Shown here in pieces: positions 44,028 to 52,501 of a DNA stretch of 64,000 nt. The translations under genes were made by a program, and so were the position numbers. Source of the stretch: an uncultured Bacteroidota bacterium (lineage in GTDB: Bacteria; Bacteroidota; Bacteroidia; Bacteroidales; P3); assembly GCA_902791695.1 (NCBI GenBank), contig CADAWR010000002.1:62001-126000 (forward strand), written 5' to 3'. Position 1 is the stretch's first letter; each line of letters starts with the position of its first letter. The notes beneath the pieces were generated by a model. That model ran no database searches. It had not been told where the DNA came from and saw only the letters and a program-made list of their open reading frames with translations.

Positions 44028-46799
44028 TTACATCTCTCTAGCTTCCTTGATGGCAGCCTGGGCTGCAGCCAGACGTGCCACAGGCACGCGGAATGGCGAG
44101 CAACTCACATAGTTCATGCCAGCCTTGTAGAAGAACTCGGCTGCCGTCGGGTCGCCACCATGCTCTCCGCAGACACCGCACTTCAACTCAGGACGGGTCG
44201 AGCGGCCACGTTCGATACCAATCTTCACCAATTCACCCACACACTCGCGGTCAAAGTTATTGAACGGGTCGGCAGGTATGATCTTTTCGTCGACATAAGT
44301 CTTCACGATAGCATTCACATCGTCACGGCTGAAGCCGAAAGTCATCTGCGTCAAGTCGTTGGTGCCGAAGCTGAAGAACTCGGCCACCTCGGCAATCTGG
44401 TTGGCAACCAGAGCGGCACGCGGTATCTCTATCATGGTGCCGAACTTGTAGTTGAACTTGATGCCATACTTGGCTTCCACCTCGTCCTTCACACGGTTAG
44501 CAAGTGCTTTCTGGTGCTTGAGCTCGGCGGCATTGATGGTCAACGGCACCATGATCTCGAGCATCGGGTTGAAGCCTTCCTTCATCAATTCCACGGTGGC
44601 ACTGAAGAGGGCACGGAACTGCATCTCGGTGATTTCGGGATAGATGATACCCAGACGCACGCCGCGGAGACCCATCATCGGGTTCACCTCGTGCATGCTC
44701 TCAATGCGGGCGTGCAATTGCTCGTACTCCAAGCCACGGGCTTTGGCCACCTCGCGCTGTTTCTCCTCGGTCTGAGGGACAAACTCATGCAGCGGGGGAT
44801 CCATCAGACGGAAGGTCAGGGGCTTGCCGTCCATGACTTTCAGTGTACCCTTGGCGCTCTCACGCACGTAGGGCTCCAGTTCGTCCAATGCAGCCTTGCG
44901 GGCTTCCAGTGTGTCAGCCAGAATCATATTGCGCAGTTTCTCCAGGGGCACCTCGCTATTTTCGCCGTAGAACATGTGCTCAATGCGGAAGAGGCCGATA
45001 CCTTCAGCACCGAAGTCGATAGCCTTCTGAGCATCGGCAGGGTTGTCGGCGTTGGTGCGGACGCCCATCTTGCGGAACTTGTCGACCAACATCATGAAGT
45101 GCTGGAAGAGGGGGTTCTCGGTGGCGTTGATCATCTTGACCTCTTGGTCGTAGACCCAACCCTTGGAGCCATTGAGGCTGAGGAGGTCACCCTCATGGAA
45201 GGACTTGCCGTTGATGGTGACGGTGCCGTGGTCCACGACGTTGACTTTCTTCTTGCCGAACTGGTCGGTGCTTACGGATGTCTTCTCCAATTCAATCTTG
45301 ACGGCATCGCAACCGACAATGCAGCACTTGCCCCAGCCGCGGGCGACGAGGGCTGCATGGGAGGTCATACCGCCACGTGCGGTGAGGATACCGTCGGCGG
45401 CACGCATACCTTCGACGTCCTCGGGGTTGGTCTCCTCGCGGACGAGAATATTCTTGATACCGGCAGCCTGATACTCTTTGGCCTTCTCGCTGGTGAGAGC
45501 GATGACGCCGACAGCGCCGCCAGGGCCTGCGGGCAGACCTTTGGCGAGCACGGAGTGCTTCTTCTCGTCGGCAGCGTCGAGGATAGGATGCAGCAGCTCG
45601 TCGAGCTGGGCAGGCGATATGCGCATCACCACCTCGCTCTCGTCGATGAGGCCTTCCTTGAGCATGTCCATTGCCATAGTGAGAGCGGCAACACCGGTGC
45701 GCTTGCCGACACGGCACTGGAGCATATAGAGTTTACCGTCCTGGATGGTGAACTCGATGTCGAGCATGTCGTGGTAGTTCTTCTCGAGGATGCTGCGGAT
45801 GTCGCAGAGTTCTTTATAGGTGTCGGGCATAAGCTCCTGCATGGAGTGCATGTGCTTGTTCTGCTCGTTCTTGGTGTCGTCGTTGAGGGGGTTGGGGGTG
45901 CGGATACCGGCCACCACATCTTCGCCCTGGGCGTTGATGAGCCATTCGCCGTAGAACTGGTTGTCGCCGGTGGCGGGGTTGCGAGTGAAGGCCACGCCGG
46001 TGGCGCTGGTGTCGCCCATGTTGCCGAAGACCATGGCCTGCACATTGACGGCAGTGCCCCAGTCGTCGGGGATACCCTCGATCTTGCGGTAGCTGACGGC
46101 CTTCCTGCCGTTCCAGCTCTTGAAGACGGCCTTGATGCCGCCTTCCATCTGAGCGCGGGCGTCGTCGGGGAACTCGACACCGAGGACCTCTTTGACGCGG
46201 ACCTTGAAAGCGTCGGCGAGCTTCATGAGGTCGCCGGCAGTGAGGTCGGTGTCGCTGTGGTAGCCCTTGACAGCCTTGTACTGGTCGAGCATGTCGTCGA
46301 GCTGCTTGCGGATGCCTTTGCCGTCGGCGGGCTCGATGCCCTCGCTCTTCTCCATGACCACGTCGGCGTACATCATGATGAGACGACGGTAGGAGTCATA
46401 GACAAAGCGTGGGTTGTTGGTCTTCTTGAGCATACCGGGGATAGTCTTGCTGCTGAGACCGATGTTGAGCACAGTGTCCATCATGCCGGGCATGGAGGAG
46501 CGGGCGCCGGAACGGCAGCTCACAAGGAGAGGGTTCTCCGCATCGTCGTACTTCATGCCCATAATCTTCTCTATATTCTCGACGCCTTTCCAGACCTCGT
46601 CCATCAGGCCGGCGGGCAGTTCGCAATTGTTGGCGTAGTAAGCGGTGCAGCACTCGGTAGTGATAGTGAGACCGGCAGGGACAGGGAGGCCCAGCAGGCA
46701 CATCTCGGCGAGGTTGGCACCCTTGCCACCCAGGAGGTTCTTCATGTCGGCTTTTCCTTCGGCAGTCTTGCCGCCAAACGTGTAAACGTACTTAGTCAT
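44028..46799 (-). CDS. ppdK: Pyruvate phosphate dikinase
   Basis: 923 residues, three-domain PPDK. An N-terminal ATP-grasp part begins YVYTFGGKTAEGKADMKNLLGGKGANLAEM in part, the phosphohistidine domain carries H481 in GGMTSHAALVARG, and the C-terminal TIM barrel has CGVCGEHGGDP. It interconverts pyruvate, ATP and Pi with PEP, AMP and PPi. It is the first gene of a co-directional run that includes the hydrogenase cluster and pckA, with its own -7 box upstream. Confidence 0.97.
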   Translation of the reverse strand: MTKYVYTFGGKTAEGKADMKNLLGGKGANLAEMCLLGLPVPAGLTITTECCTAYYANNCELPAGLMDEVWKGVENIEKIMGMKYDDAENPLLVSCRSGARSSMPGMMDTVLNIGLSSKTIPGMLKKTNNPRFVYDSYRRLIMMYADVVMEKSEGIEPADGKGIRKQLDDMLDQYKAVKGYHSDTDLTAGDLMKLADAFKVRVKEVLGVEFPDDARAQMEGGIKAVFKSWNGRKAVSYRKIEGIPDDWGTAVNVQAMVFGNMGDTSATGVAFTRNPATGDNQFYGEWLINAQGEDVVAGIRTPNPLNDDTKNEQNKHMHSMQELMPDTYKELCDIRSILEKNYHDMLDIEFTIQDGKLYMLQCRVGKRTGVAALTMAMDMLKEGLIDESEVVMRISPAQLDELLHPILDAADEKKHSVLAKGLPAGPGGAVGVIALTSEKAKEYQAAGIKNILVREETNPEDVEGMRAADGILTARGGMTSHAALVARGWGKCCIVGCDAVKIELEKTSVSTDQFGKKKVNVVDHGTVTINGKSFHEGDLLSLNGSKGWVYDQEVKMINATENPLFQHFMMLVDKFRKMGVRTNADNPADAQKAIDFGAEGIGLFRIEHMFYGENSEVPLEKLRNMILADTLEARKAALDELEPYVRESAKGTLKVMDGKPLTFRLMDPPLHEFVPQTEEKQREVAKARGLEYEQLHARIESMHEVNPMMGLRGVRLGIIYPEITEMQFRALFSATVELMKEGFNPMLEIMVPLTINAAELKHQKALANRVKDEVEAKYGIKFNYKFGTMIEIPRAALVANQIAEVAEFFSFGTNDLTQMTFGFSRDDVNAIVKTYVDEKIIPADPFNNFDRECVGELVKIGIERGRSTRPELKCGVCGEHGGDPTAAEFFYKAGMNYVSCSPFRVPVARLAAAQAAIKEAREM

Positions 46800-46856
46800 C
46801 TTGTTTAAAATATTTATTGATAGATTATTATTTAATATTTCCCATTTTTAGAGACT

Positions 46857-46865
46857 GCAAAGATA
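46857..46865 (-). promoter_or_regulatory. -7 promoter box for ppdK
   Basis: Minus strand TATCTTTGC about 58 bases before the ppdK ATG, in the gap after xerD. Confidence 0.7.
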
Positions 46866-46902
46866 CGAATTTTTTTTTACGTACGCGAAAAAAGTTATCA
46901 CA

Positions 46903-47829
46903 TTATTTTTTACTGTAATGGGGATGGTAGGCGGCGATGGTGTTGCGGAGAGTGTCGCGCGAAAGATGTGTATAGATCTCTGTGGTGCTGATACTCTCAT
47001 GACCAAGCATCTCCTGGACGGCACGTAGGTCGGCGCCGTTCTCGACAAGCTCGGTGGCAAAGCTATGACGCAGAGAATGGGGGCTGACAGTTTTCTTGAT
47101 GCCGGCAGCGGCTACGGCTTCACGCAGCATGATGAAGACCATCTGGCGCGTGAGGTGGTGCCCGCGACGGTTCAGGAATACATACTTGTCCTCGCCGGGC
47201 TTCACCGGCAGATGGCTGCGCACATTATGTATGTAGGTGAGCATCAGCTCGAGGGCACGCTCGTTGATGGGAACCCAGCGCTCCTTGTCGCCCTTGCCGA
47301 TGACCTGCAGGTACTGCTCGTCGGCGTAGATGTTCGACAGCTTGAGGTTTACGAGCTCCGACACCCGCAACCCACAACCGTAGAGCACCTCCACGATAGT
47401 GTAGTTGCGCTCGCCTTCAGGTGTACTGCGGTCGAAGGTCTGCTGGATGAGCGTGACCTCGTCGTCGTTGAGTACATCGGGTAAATGTTTTGGGCGGATA
47501 GGCAAGTCGAGGAGGTCGGCGGGACTGTCCTTGATGGCATCCTCGATAACAAGCATGTGGAAGAACATGCGCCAGCCGGATATCATGCGACGCTGTGAGG
47601 TGGGTGCTATCTCGAGGTCTGAGAAGTGCTTCAACAACAACTGCAAGTCACGCAGCGTTATCTGCTCCGGTTCAAGATGTTGCTCGACAGCAAAACGCTC
47701 CAAGTGGGCAAAGTCGTGCATATAGGCCGCAACACTGTTTTCAGCCATTCCACGCTCGAGCTTCAGGTAGGTCTCGTAGTCGCGACGGTGACGTGCCCAT
47801 GTGCGCTCTATTTCTGCCGTTTCGTCCAT
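46903..47829 (-). CDS. xerD: Tyrosine recombinase XerD
   Basis: 308 residues. A SAM-like N-terminal DNA-binding domain (about 10-100) and a catalytic domain with all six conserved residues: R155 (GCGLRVSE), K179 or K182 (GKGDKER), H251 and R254 (SPHSLRHS), H277 (LGHES), Y286 (TEIYTH). It resolves chromosome dimers at dif. Length and context (no adjacent mobile genes, overlap with mtgA) argue for the chromosomal enzyme and not an element integrase. It overlaps mtgA by 22 bases. Confidence 0.9.
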   Translation of the reverse strand: MDETAEIERTWARHRRDYETYLKLERGMAENSVAAYMHDFAHLERFAVEQHLEPEQITLRDLQLLLKHFSDLEIAPTSQRRMISGWRMFFHMLVIEDAIKDSPADLLDLPIRPKHLPDVLNDDEVTLIQQTFDRSTPEGERNYTIVEVLYGCGLRVSELVNLKLSNIYADEQYLQVIGKGDKERWVPINERALELMLTYIHNVRSHLPVKPGEDKYVFLNRRGHHLTRQMVFIMLREAVAAAGIKKTVSPHSLRHSFATELVENGADLRAVQEMLGHESISTTEIYTHLSRDTLRNTIAAYHPHYSKK

Positions 47830-48680
47830 AGGTAAAAGTCCAGAAGTGACTCACGGTCCTTGTATTTTGCCTCACGCTTATCTTTCGGCATATCAATATT
47901 TACCGCGCCCCAACTAAAGCGTTGCTTGATGGCAGACACCTGCTTCTTGTAGAAAGGTGACTGATGGGCCGGATTGCGCTTAAGGGGAGCCGGAAGAGTG
48001 GCTGCGAGCTGTGCGGCCTCGGTCTGCGAGAGACGCTTGGCGGAGTGACCGAAATAATGCTGTGAAGCGGCCTCGGCCCCATAGATACCGTCGCCGAATT
48101 CCACGATGTTAAGGTAGACCTCCATGATGCGGCGCTTGCCCCAAACCGCCTCAATCATAACGGTATAGTATGCCTCGAAGGCTTTGCGCACCATATTGCG
48201 CGAGTGAGGCAGAAAGGCATTCTTGGCCGTCTGGTTGCTGATGGTGCTGCCACCACGGAAACGACGCCCGCTCTTATTCTCACGATAGGCTATCTTCATC
48301 TGCTTGACGTCGAAACCATGATGATACATGAAGAGCCCATCCTCAGCATATACCACGGCGGTAATCAGATTGTTGGAGATGCTGTCGAGCGGCACATAAT
48401 CGCGTTCGAAATGCACATCGCGCCCTTTCTCGAAGAGCTGCTGGTTGAAGCGCTGCACCATGAGGGGGGTGAGCGGAGGATTGATGAACCAACCCAGGAG
48501 CACCTGCAGGAGAGTGAAGAGCCACAACCCCACTACACCGACCCAAAGCACTCGCCAAACTTTGCCGAAGAAGCCTAACTGGCGCCACGGCGTTATAATA
48601 ATACTATGCGGAATGCCACAGGCATTCCTAGTGGCTAGAACCTTGGTTTTTATCGGTTTAGACGATTTCCTTTTTTCCAT
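47808..48680 (-). CDS. mtgA: Monofunctional biosynthetic peptidoglycan transglycosylase
   Basis: 290 residues. One N-terminal membrane segment (about 40-60) anchors a GT51 domain with AVVYAEDGLFMYHHGF (catalytic glutamate), GGSTISNQTAKN and KRRIMEVYLNIVEFGDGIYGAEAA. It polymerises lipid II into glycan strands. I chose the ATG at 48680 because the upstream part of the open frame precedes the -7 box at 48690-48698; this leaves a leader of only a few bases. Confidence 0.93.
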   Translation of the reverse strand: MEKRKSSKPIKTKVLATRNACGIPHSIIITPWRQLGFFGKVWRVLWVGVVGLWLFTLLQVLLGWFINPPLTPLMVQRFNQQLFEKGRDVHFERDYVPLDSISNNLITAVVYAEDGLFMYHHGFDVKQMKIAYRENKSGRRFRGGSTISNQTAKNAFLPHSRNMVRKAFEAYYTVMIEAVWGKRRIMEVYLNIVEFGDGIYGAEAASQHYFGHSAKRLSQTEAAQLAATLPAPLKRNPAHQSPFYKKQVSAIKQRFSWGAVNIDMPKDKREAKYKDRESLLDFYLWTKRQK

Positions 48681-48689
48681 ATTTGTGAT

Positions 48690-48698
48690 GCAAAGATA
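48690..48698 (-). promoter_or_regulatory. -7 promoter box for mtgA-xerD
   Basis: Minus strand TATCTTTGC, ten bases before the mtgA ATG. Confidence 0.65.
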
Positions 48699-48739
48699 CG
48701 AAAATAATAAAAAACATTTGCATATATTAAAATGTTTCT

Positions 48740-48748
48740 TATTTTTGT
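48740..48748 (+). promoter_or_regulatory. -7 promoter box for the gapA operon
   Basis: TATTTTTGT about 52 bases before the gapA ATG, divergent from the mtgA promoter. Confidence 0.6.
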
Positions 48749-48800
48749 ACACTCAAAGTTAAAGCAACAAACAATACAAAACATTAAAAAACAAAATACT

Positions 48801-49808
48801 ATGGCAAAAGTAGCAATCAACGGCTTCGGCCGAATTGGAAGAATGAGCTTCCGCGCAATGCTCGCACACCCCGAGCTCGACATCGTCGCTATCAACGACC
48901 TCACCGACGCCAAAACACTGGCATACCTGTTCAAATACGACTCCGTGCATGAGAACTTCGACGGCGAAGTGTACGCCGACGGCGATTGCCTCGTGGTCAA
49001 CGGCAAGAAGGTGAAGATCTATGCCGAGCGCGACCCGCAGAACCTGCCTTGGGGCCAGCTGGGTGTCGACATCGTGGTCGAGTCGACCGGTCTGTTCAAG
49101 AAACGCGAGCAGATGATGAAGCACATCAACGCCGGTGCCAAGAAGGTCATCCTGACCGTCCCCGCCGGTAAGGCCGACGACGTGGACGCCACCATCGTGA
49201 TGGGTGTCAACGATAACATCCTGACCAAGGAGATGCAGCTCGTCAGCAACGCCAGCTGCACCACCAACTGTCTGGCTCCCGTGGCCAAGGTGCTCAACGA
49301 CAAGTTCGGTATCAAGCGCGGTCTGATGAACACCGTCCACAGCTACACCAACGACCAGAAGATTCTCGACCAGCCGCACAGCGACCTCCGTCGTGCCCGT
49401 GCCGCCGCCGTCAGCATCATCCCCACCTCCAGCGGCGCCGCAAAGGCTGTGGGTCTGGTAATCCCCGAGCTGATGGGCAAGCTGGATGGCTTCGCCATGC
49501 GCGTCCCCACTCCCGACGGCTCTGTCGTTGACCTGACCGCCGAGCTCAACTGCAACGTCACCAAGGAGGATATCAACAACGCCGTGAAGGAAGCCGCCAA
49601 TGGCGCTATGAAGGGCGTCCTCCAGTATGTCGACGAGCCCATCGTGAGCATCGACATCATCGACAACACCCACAGCAGCATCTTCGACAGCCTGCTGACC
49701 CAGGTGATGGACGGCAACTTCGTGAAGATCGTCAGCTGGTACGACAACGAGAAGGGTTACAGCACCCGCGTCGGCGACCTGGCTGCCAAACTCGCCAAGC
49801 TGCTCTAA
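48801..49808 (+). CDS. gapA: Glyceraldehyde-3-phosphate dehydrogenase
   Basis: 335 residues. The NAD-binding start VAINGFGRIGRMSFRAM and the active-site cysteine C153 in SNASCTTNCLAP are intact, as is the C-terminal SWYDNEKGYSTRVGDL. It is the glycolytic enzyme. The open frame to 48732 overlaps the promoter box, so I use the ATG at 48801. A fabG gene follows after one base, starting a four-gene operon with very tight spacing. Confidence 0.97.
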   Translation: MAKVAINGFGRIGRMSFRAMLAHPELDIVAINDLTDAKTLAYLFKYDSVHENFDGEVYADGDCLVVNGKKVKIYAERDPQNLPWGQLGVDIVVESTGLFKKREQMMKHINAGAKKVILTVPAGKADDVDATIVMGVNDNILTKEMQLVSNASCTTNCLAPVAKVLNDKFGIKRGLMNTVHSYTNDQKILDQPHSDLRRARAAAVSIIPTSSGAAKAVGLVIPELMGKLDGFAMRVPTPDGSVVDLTAELNCNVTKEDINNAVKEAANGAMKGVLQYVDEPIVSIDIIDNTHSSIFDSLLTQVMDGNFVKIVSWYDNEKGYSTRVGDLAAKLAKLL

Positions 49809-49809
49809 T

Positions 49810-50556
49810 ATGCTCTTAGAAAATAAGACTGCAATAGTGACCGGTGCCACCCGTGGCATCGGTCACGCTATTGCTATACGGTTTGCCAAAGAGGGCTGCA
49901 ACGTGGCCTTCTGCGGCCGCACGCGCAACGACAAGATGGTAGCCGTGGAGCAGGAGCTGCTCGCCCTCGGTGTGAAAGCCAAGGGTTATGCCGCCGATGT
50001 GGCCGACTTTGCTTCCGCACAGGCTTTGGTCAAAGAGGTGCTTGCCGACTTCGGTAACGTGGACATCCTCATCAACAATGCCGGCATCACCGACGACGCC
50101 GCCGTGAAGCGCATGACAGAGGAGCAGTTCGACCACGTAGTGGGCACCAACCTCAAGAGTGTCTTCTGCATGACGAAGGCTGTGCAGCCCGCCATGTGGA
50201 AACAAGGACACGGTTCCATCGTGAACATCGGCTCTGTGGTTGGCATTGCCGGTAACTACAACCAGGCTAACTACGCCGCCTCCAAGGCTGGCATCATAGG
50301 CTTCAGCAAGAGTTGCGCCAAAGAGTTCGCCGCCCGCAACATACGCGTCAACGTGGTTGCTCCCGGCTTCGTGCAAACAGAGATGACAGCCGACATACCG
50401 AAGGAGCTGATGGACACATGGTGCAGCCGCATCCCCATGAAGCGCCCCGGTACCCCCGACGAGGTGGCCAATTGCTGCGTGTTCCTCGCCAGCGACATGT
50501 CGAGCTACATCACCAGCGTCGTGCTGCCCATGTGTGGAGGAATGGAAGATGCGTAA
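49810..50556 (+). CDS. fabG: 3-oxoacyl-[acyl-carrier-protein] reductase-like SDR
   Basis: 248 residues. Short-chain dehydrogenase features: TGATRGIGHAIA near the N-terminus, NNAGITDD, catalytic serine in NIGSVVGIAGN and the YAASKAG tyrosine-lysine motif. The full-length match to FabG (APGFVQTEMTADIP) supports the NADPH-dependent reduction step of fatty acid elongation. It is one base behind gapA and overlaps the next gene by eight bases. Confidence 0.92.
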   Translation: MLLENKTAIVTGATRGIGHAIAIRFAKEGCNVAFCGRTRNDKMVAVEQELLALGVKAKGYAADVADFASAQALVKEVLADFGNVDILINNAGITDDAAVKRMTEEQFDHVVGTNLKSVFCMTKAVQPAMWKQGHGSIVNIGSVVGIAGNYNQANYAASKAGIIGFSKSCAKEFAARNIRVNVVAPGFVQTEMTADIPKELMDTWCSRIPMKRPGTPDEVANCCVFLASDMSSYITSVVLPMCGGMEDA

Positions 50557-51436
50557 ATCAATTCTTCTTTTAGGTCTCGTTCTGCTGTTTGCCGCTTGCG
50601 GCGGACATCAGGAGCCGAATGCTGTTAACGACACCGTCACCGACGATTACGGTCGCACCGTCGTGGTGCCCGCACAGCCTCAACGAGTGGTGAGCCTCTC
50701 CCCTGCCGTCACCGAGATTATCTACGCCCTCGGCGCACAGGACATACTCGTGGGTCGCACCGACTTCTGCGAGTATCCGGCTGAGGCACTGGACATCCCC
50801 AGCATTGGCGGCATCAGCAACCTCAACATCGAGAGCATCATGTCGCGCAACCCCGACCTGGTCATCAGTGGCTCAATGGTGGGCAAGAAAGTCACCGACC
50901 AGATGGACGCGATGGGCATCCCTATGGTGTGCGTCATCGAGAAGCCCCATTTCGAAGCCCTCTACGACAACATAGCCGCCATCGGACGACTGGTTGGCAG
51001 AGAGCGCGAGGCTGACTCGCTGAATTCGCTGATGCGCGAACGTGTCAAATCGTTAGACACCGACACACTAAGGCCTTCCCACACCAACGAACTCCCAAAG
51101 GTATATTATGTCGTCGGATTCGGCGCCAGCGGCAACTTCACCGCAGGTGGCAACACCTTCATCAACGACATCATCCGTATGGCCGGTGGCCGCAACATCG
51201 CCGAAGATATCGAGGGCTGGAGCTACAGCCTGGAAGCTCTCGTACAGGAAGACCCCGACTATATCATCGTGCGTCGCGAAGACAGTGCCGCCTTCTGCGG
51301 CATGAAGCCCTACAACCGGCTCAGCGCCGTCCGCAACGGTCACGTCATCGGCATCGTCAGCGGCACCCTCGACCTGCAGGTGCCCCGCAACATCGACGCC
51401 ATTCTTTATCTCCGTCAACGAATGAACAATCAATAA
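50549..51436 (+). CDS. BtuF-like substrate-binding lipoprotein (cobalamin or iron-chelate uptake)
   Basis: 295 residues. The lipoprotein signal ends at FAAC. The mature part is a helical-backbone periplasmic binding protein: RVVSLSPAVTEIIYALGAQDILVGRTDFCEYP and SIGGISNLNIESIMSRNPDLVI in part are typical of BtuF. No BtuCD permease or ATPase is adjacent, so the ligand is not proved; B12 is favoured by sequence style and by the B12 riboswitch elsewhere in the window. The ATG at 50549 overlaps the fabG stop; an upstream ATG at 50534 would spoil the signal peptide. Confidence 0.85.
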   Translation: MRKSILLLGLVLLFAACGGHQEPNAVNDTVTDDYGRTVVVPAQPQRVVSLSPAVTEIIYALGAQDILVGRTDFCEYPAEALDIPSIGGISNLNIESIMSRNPDLVISGSMVGKKVTDQMDAMGIPMVCVIEKPHFEALYDNIAAIGRLVGREREADSLNSLMRERVKSLDTDTLRPSHTNELPKVYYVVGFGASGNFTAGGNTFINDIIRMAGGRNIAEDIEGWSYSLEALVQEDPDYIIVRREDSAAFCGMKPYNRLSAVRNGHVIGIVSGTLDLQVPRNIDAILYLRQRMNNQ

Positions 51437-51437
51437 T

Positions 51438-52046
51438 ATGGATAAACTCAGTTATGCATTAGGCCATAATATCGGCCACCAACTGATAGGAATGGGCCTC
51501 CAGAAGAGCCTTAACATCGAAGACTACACCGCCGCCATCGCCGACGTGCTGCAGGGCCGCCAGCCCAAGATGAGCCACAGCGAGGTCAACGAGGTGCTTG
51601 AGCACTACTTCACCGAGCTCGAGGAGCGCCAGCAGGCCGAGGCCGCCGAGCGTGGCAAAGCTGCCAAAGGCGAGGGCGAAGCCTTCCTCAACCGCAATAA
51701 GCTGCGTCCCGAAGTGACCACCACCCCCAGCGGCCTCCAGTACGAGATCGTCAAGGAAGGCACCGGCCGTCAGCCCAAAGCCAGCGACACCGTCCGCTGC
51801 CACTACGAGGGCACCCTCATCGACGGCACCGTCTTCGACTCCAGCTACCGCCGCAACCAGCCCGCCGAGTTCGGCCTGCGCCAAGTAATTGCCGGCTGGA
51901 CCGAAGGTGTGCAGCTCATGAAAGAAGGCTCCATCTTCAAGTTCTACATCCCCTACAACCTCGCCTACGGTGAGCGTGGCGCCGGCGCCGACATCCCGCC
52001 CTTCGCCGCTCTCATCTTCACCGTCGAGCTTATCAAGGTGCTGTAA
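51438..52046 (+). CDS. FKBP-type peptidyl-prolyl isomerase (FklB/Mip-like)
   Basis: 202 residues. An N-terminal helical dimerisation region (about 1-85) of the FKBP_N type is followed by one FKBP domain with VRCHYEGTLIDGTVFDSS, VIAGWTEGVQLM and IPYNLAYGERG. No signal peptide is apparent, suggesting a cytoplasmic place or an unusual export signal. It speeds prolyl cis-trans isomerisation in protein folding. It ends the gapA operon and is followed at once by the two-hairpin 3' element. Confidence 0.9.
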   Translation: MDKLSYALGHNIGHQLIGMGLQKSLNIEDYTAAIADVLQGRQPKMSHSEVNEVLEHYFTELEERQQAEAAERGKAAKGEGEAFLNRNKLRPEVTTTPSGLQYEIVKEGTGRQPKASDTVRCHYEGTLIDGTVFDSSYRRNQPAEFGLRQVIAGWTEGVQLMKEGSIFKFYIPYNLAYGERGAGADIPPFAALIFTVELIKVL

Positions 52047-52049
52047 ACA

Positions 52050-52150
52050 AAACCAATCTTCTCAATACGACAAAGTACACTGCGTCGCCTCCCGTGAGGA
52101 AGCGGCGCATTTATAATACAAGGCCCCATCGTGCGACAGGGCCTTTTTTA
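52050..52150 (+). other. Two-hairpin 3' element downstream of the FKBP gene (copy B)
   Basis: Starts four bases after the stop codon with AAACCAATCTTCTCAA. Hairpin 1 covers 52081-52109 (TGCGTCGC with GCGGCGCA, loop region CCCGTGAGG). Hairpin 2 is AAGGCCC ... GGGCCTT with inner TCGTGCGA, followed by TTTTT. Homologous over about 95 bases to 12363-12459. A C-to-T change in the stem keeps pairing as G-U, as expected for a selected RNA structure. The sequence from 52151 to 52317 shows no gene. Confidence 0.85.
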
Positions 52151-52317
52151 CTATACATTAACACTGCTACCAGTGTGAATTCAACGATCAATCCGTACCA
52201 TTCGCGCCATCTGTATTGAAAGAGAAGATGTTAACGATAAACAAACGATCAATCGACGGCAATCAACATTAAGGGAAAAGGGCGGTTTCGTGTCCCGAGC
52301 CTCTCCATACCTACTTC

Positions 52318-52415
52318 GTACCCGCTCCGTCTGTTCACCGGTTGTTTAACGGTTGTTCTACGGTTTAAACCGTTAAACAGTCGTAGAACAACCGTAGAAC
52401 CGACGGAGCGGGTAC
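52318..52415. repeat. Modular 98-bp palindromic repeat, copy 5 (convergent FKBP / S9 peptidase gap)
   Basis: Same 98-bp layout as copies 1 and 2. Left modules TGTTCACCGGT, TGTTTAACGGT, TGTTCTACGGT; right (other strand) GTTCTACGGT, TGTTCTACGAC, TGTTTAACGGT around a central TTTAAA. A GGAGGGGGTGCG tract follows. Confidence 0.9.
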
Positions 52416-52455
52416 GGAGGGGGTGCGAGTGGGTGGCGGCTGTGGGGGCAAAAGA

Positions 52456-52482
52456 AAAAGCCCGCCGTGAGGGGCGGGCTTG
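52456..52482 (-). terminator. Terminator after the S9 peptidase gene
   Basis: A 9-bp GC-rich perfect stem (52458-52466 with 52473-52481) with TTTTTCTTTTG following on the minus strand. Confidence 0.85.
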
Positions 52483-52501
52483 GCCTTGACGGGGGCCTGT
52501 G

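Noticed and set aside
46903-47829. Tyrosine recombinase as the integrase of a mobile element
   Set aside because: It matches chromosomal XerD in length and motifs, overlaps mtgA and has no cargo, attachment repeats or composition change around it.
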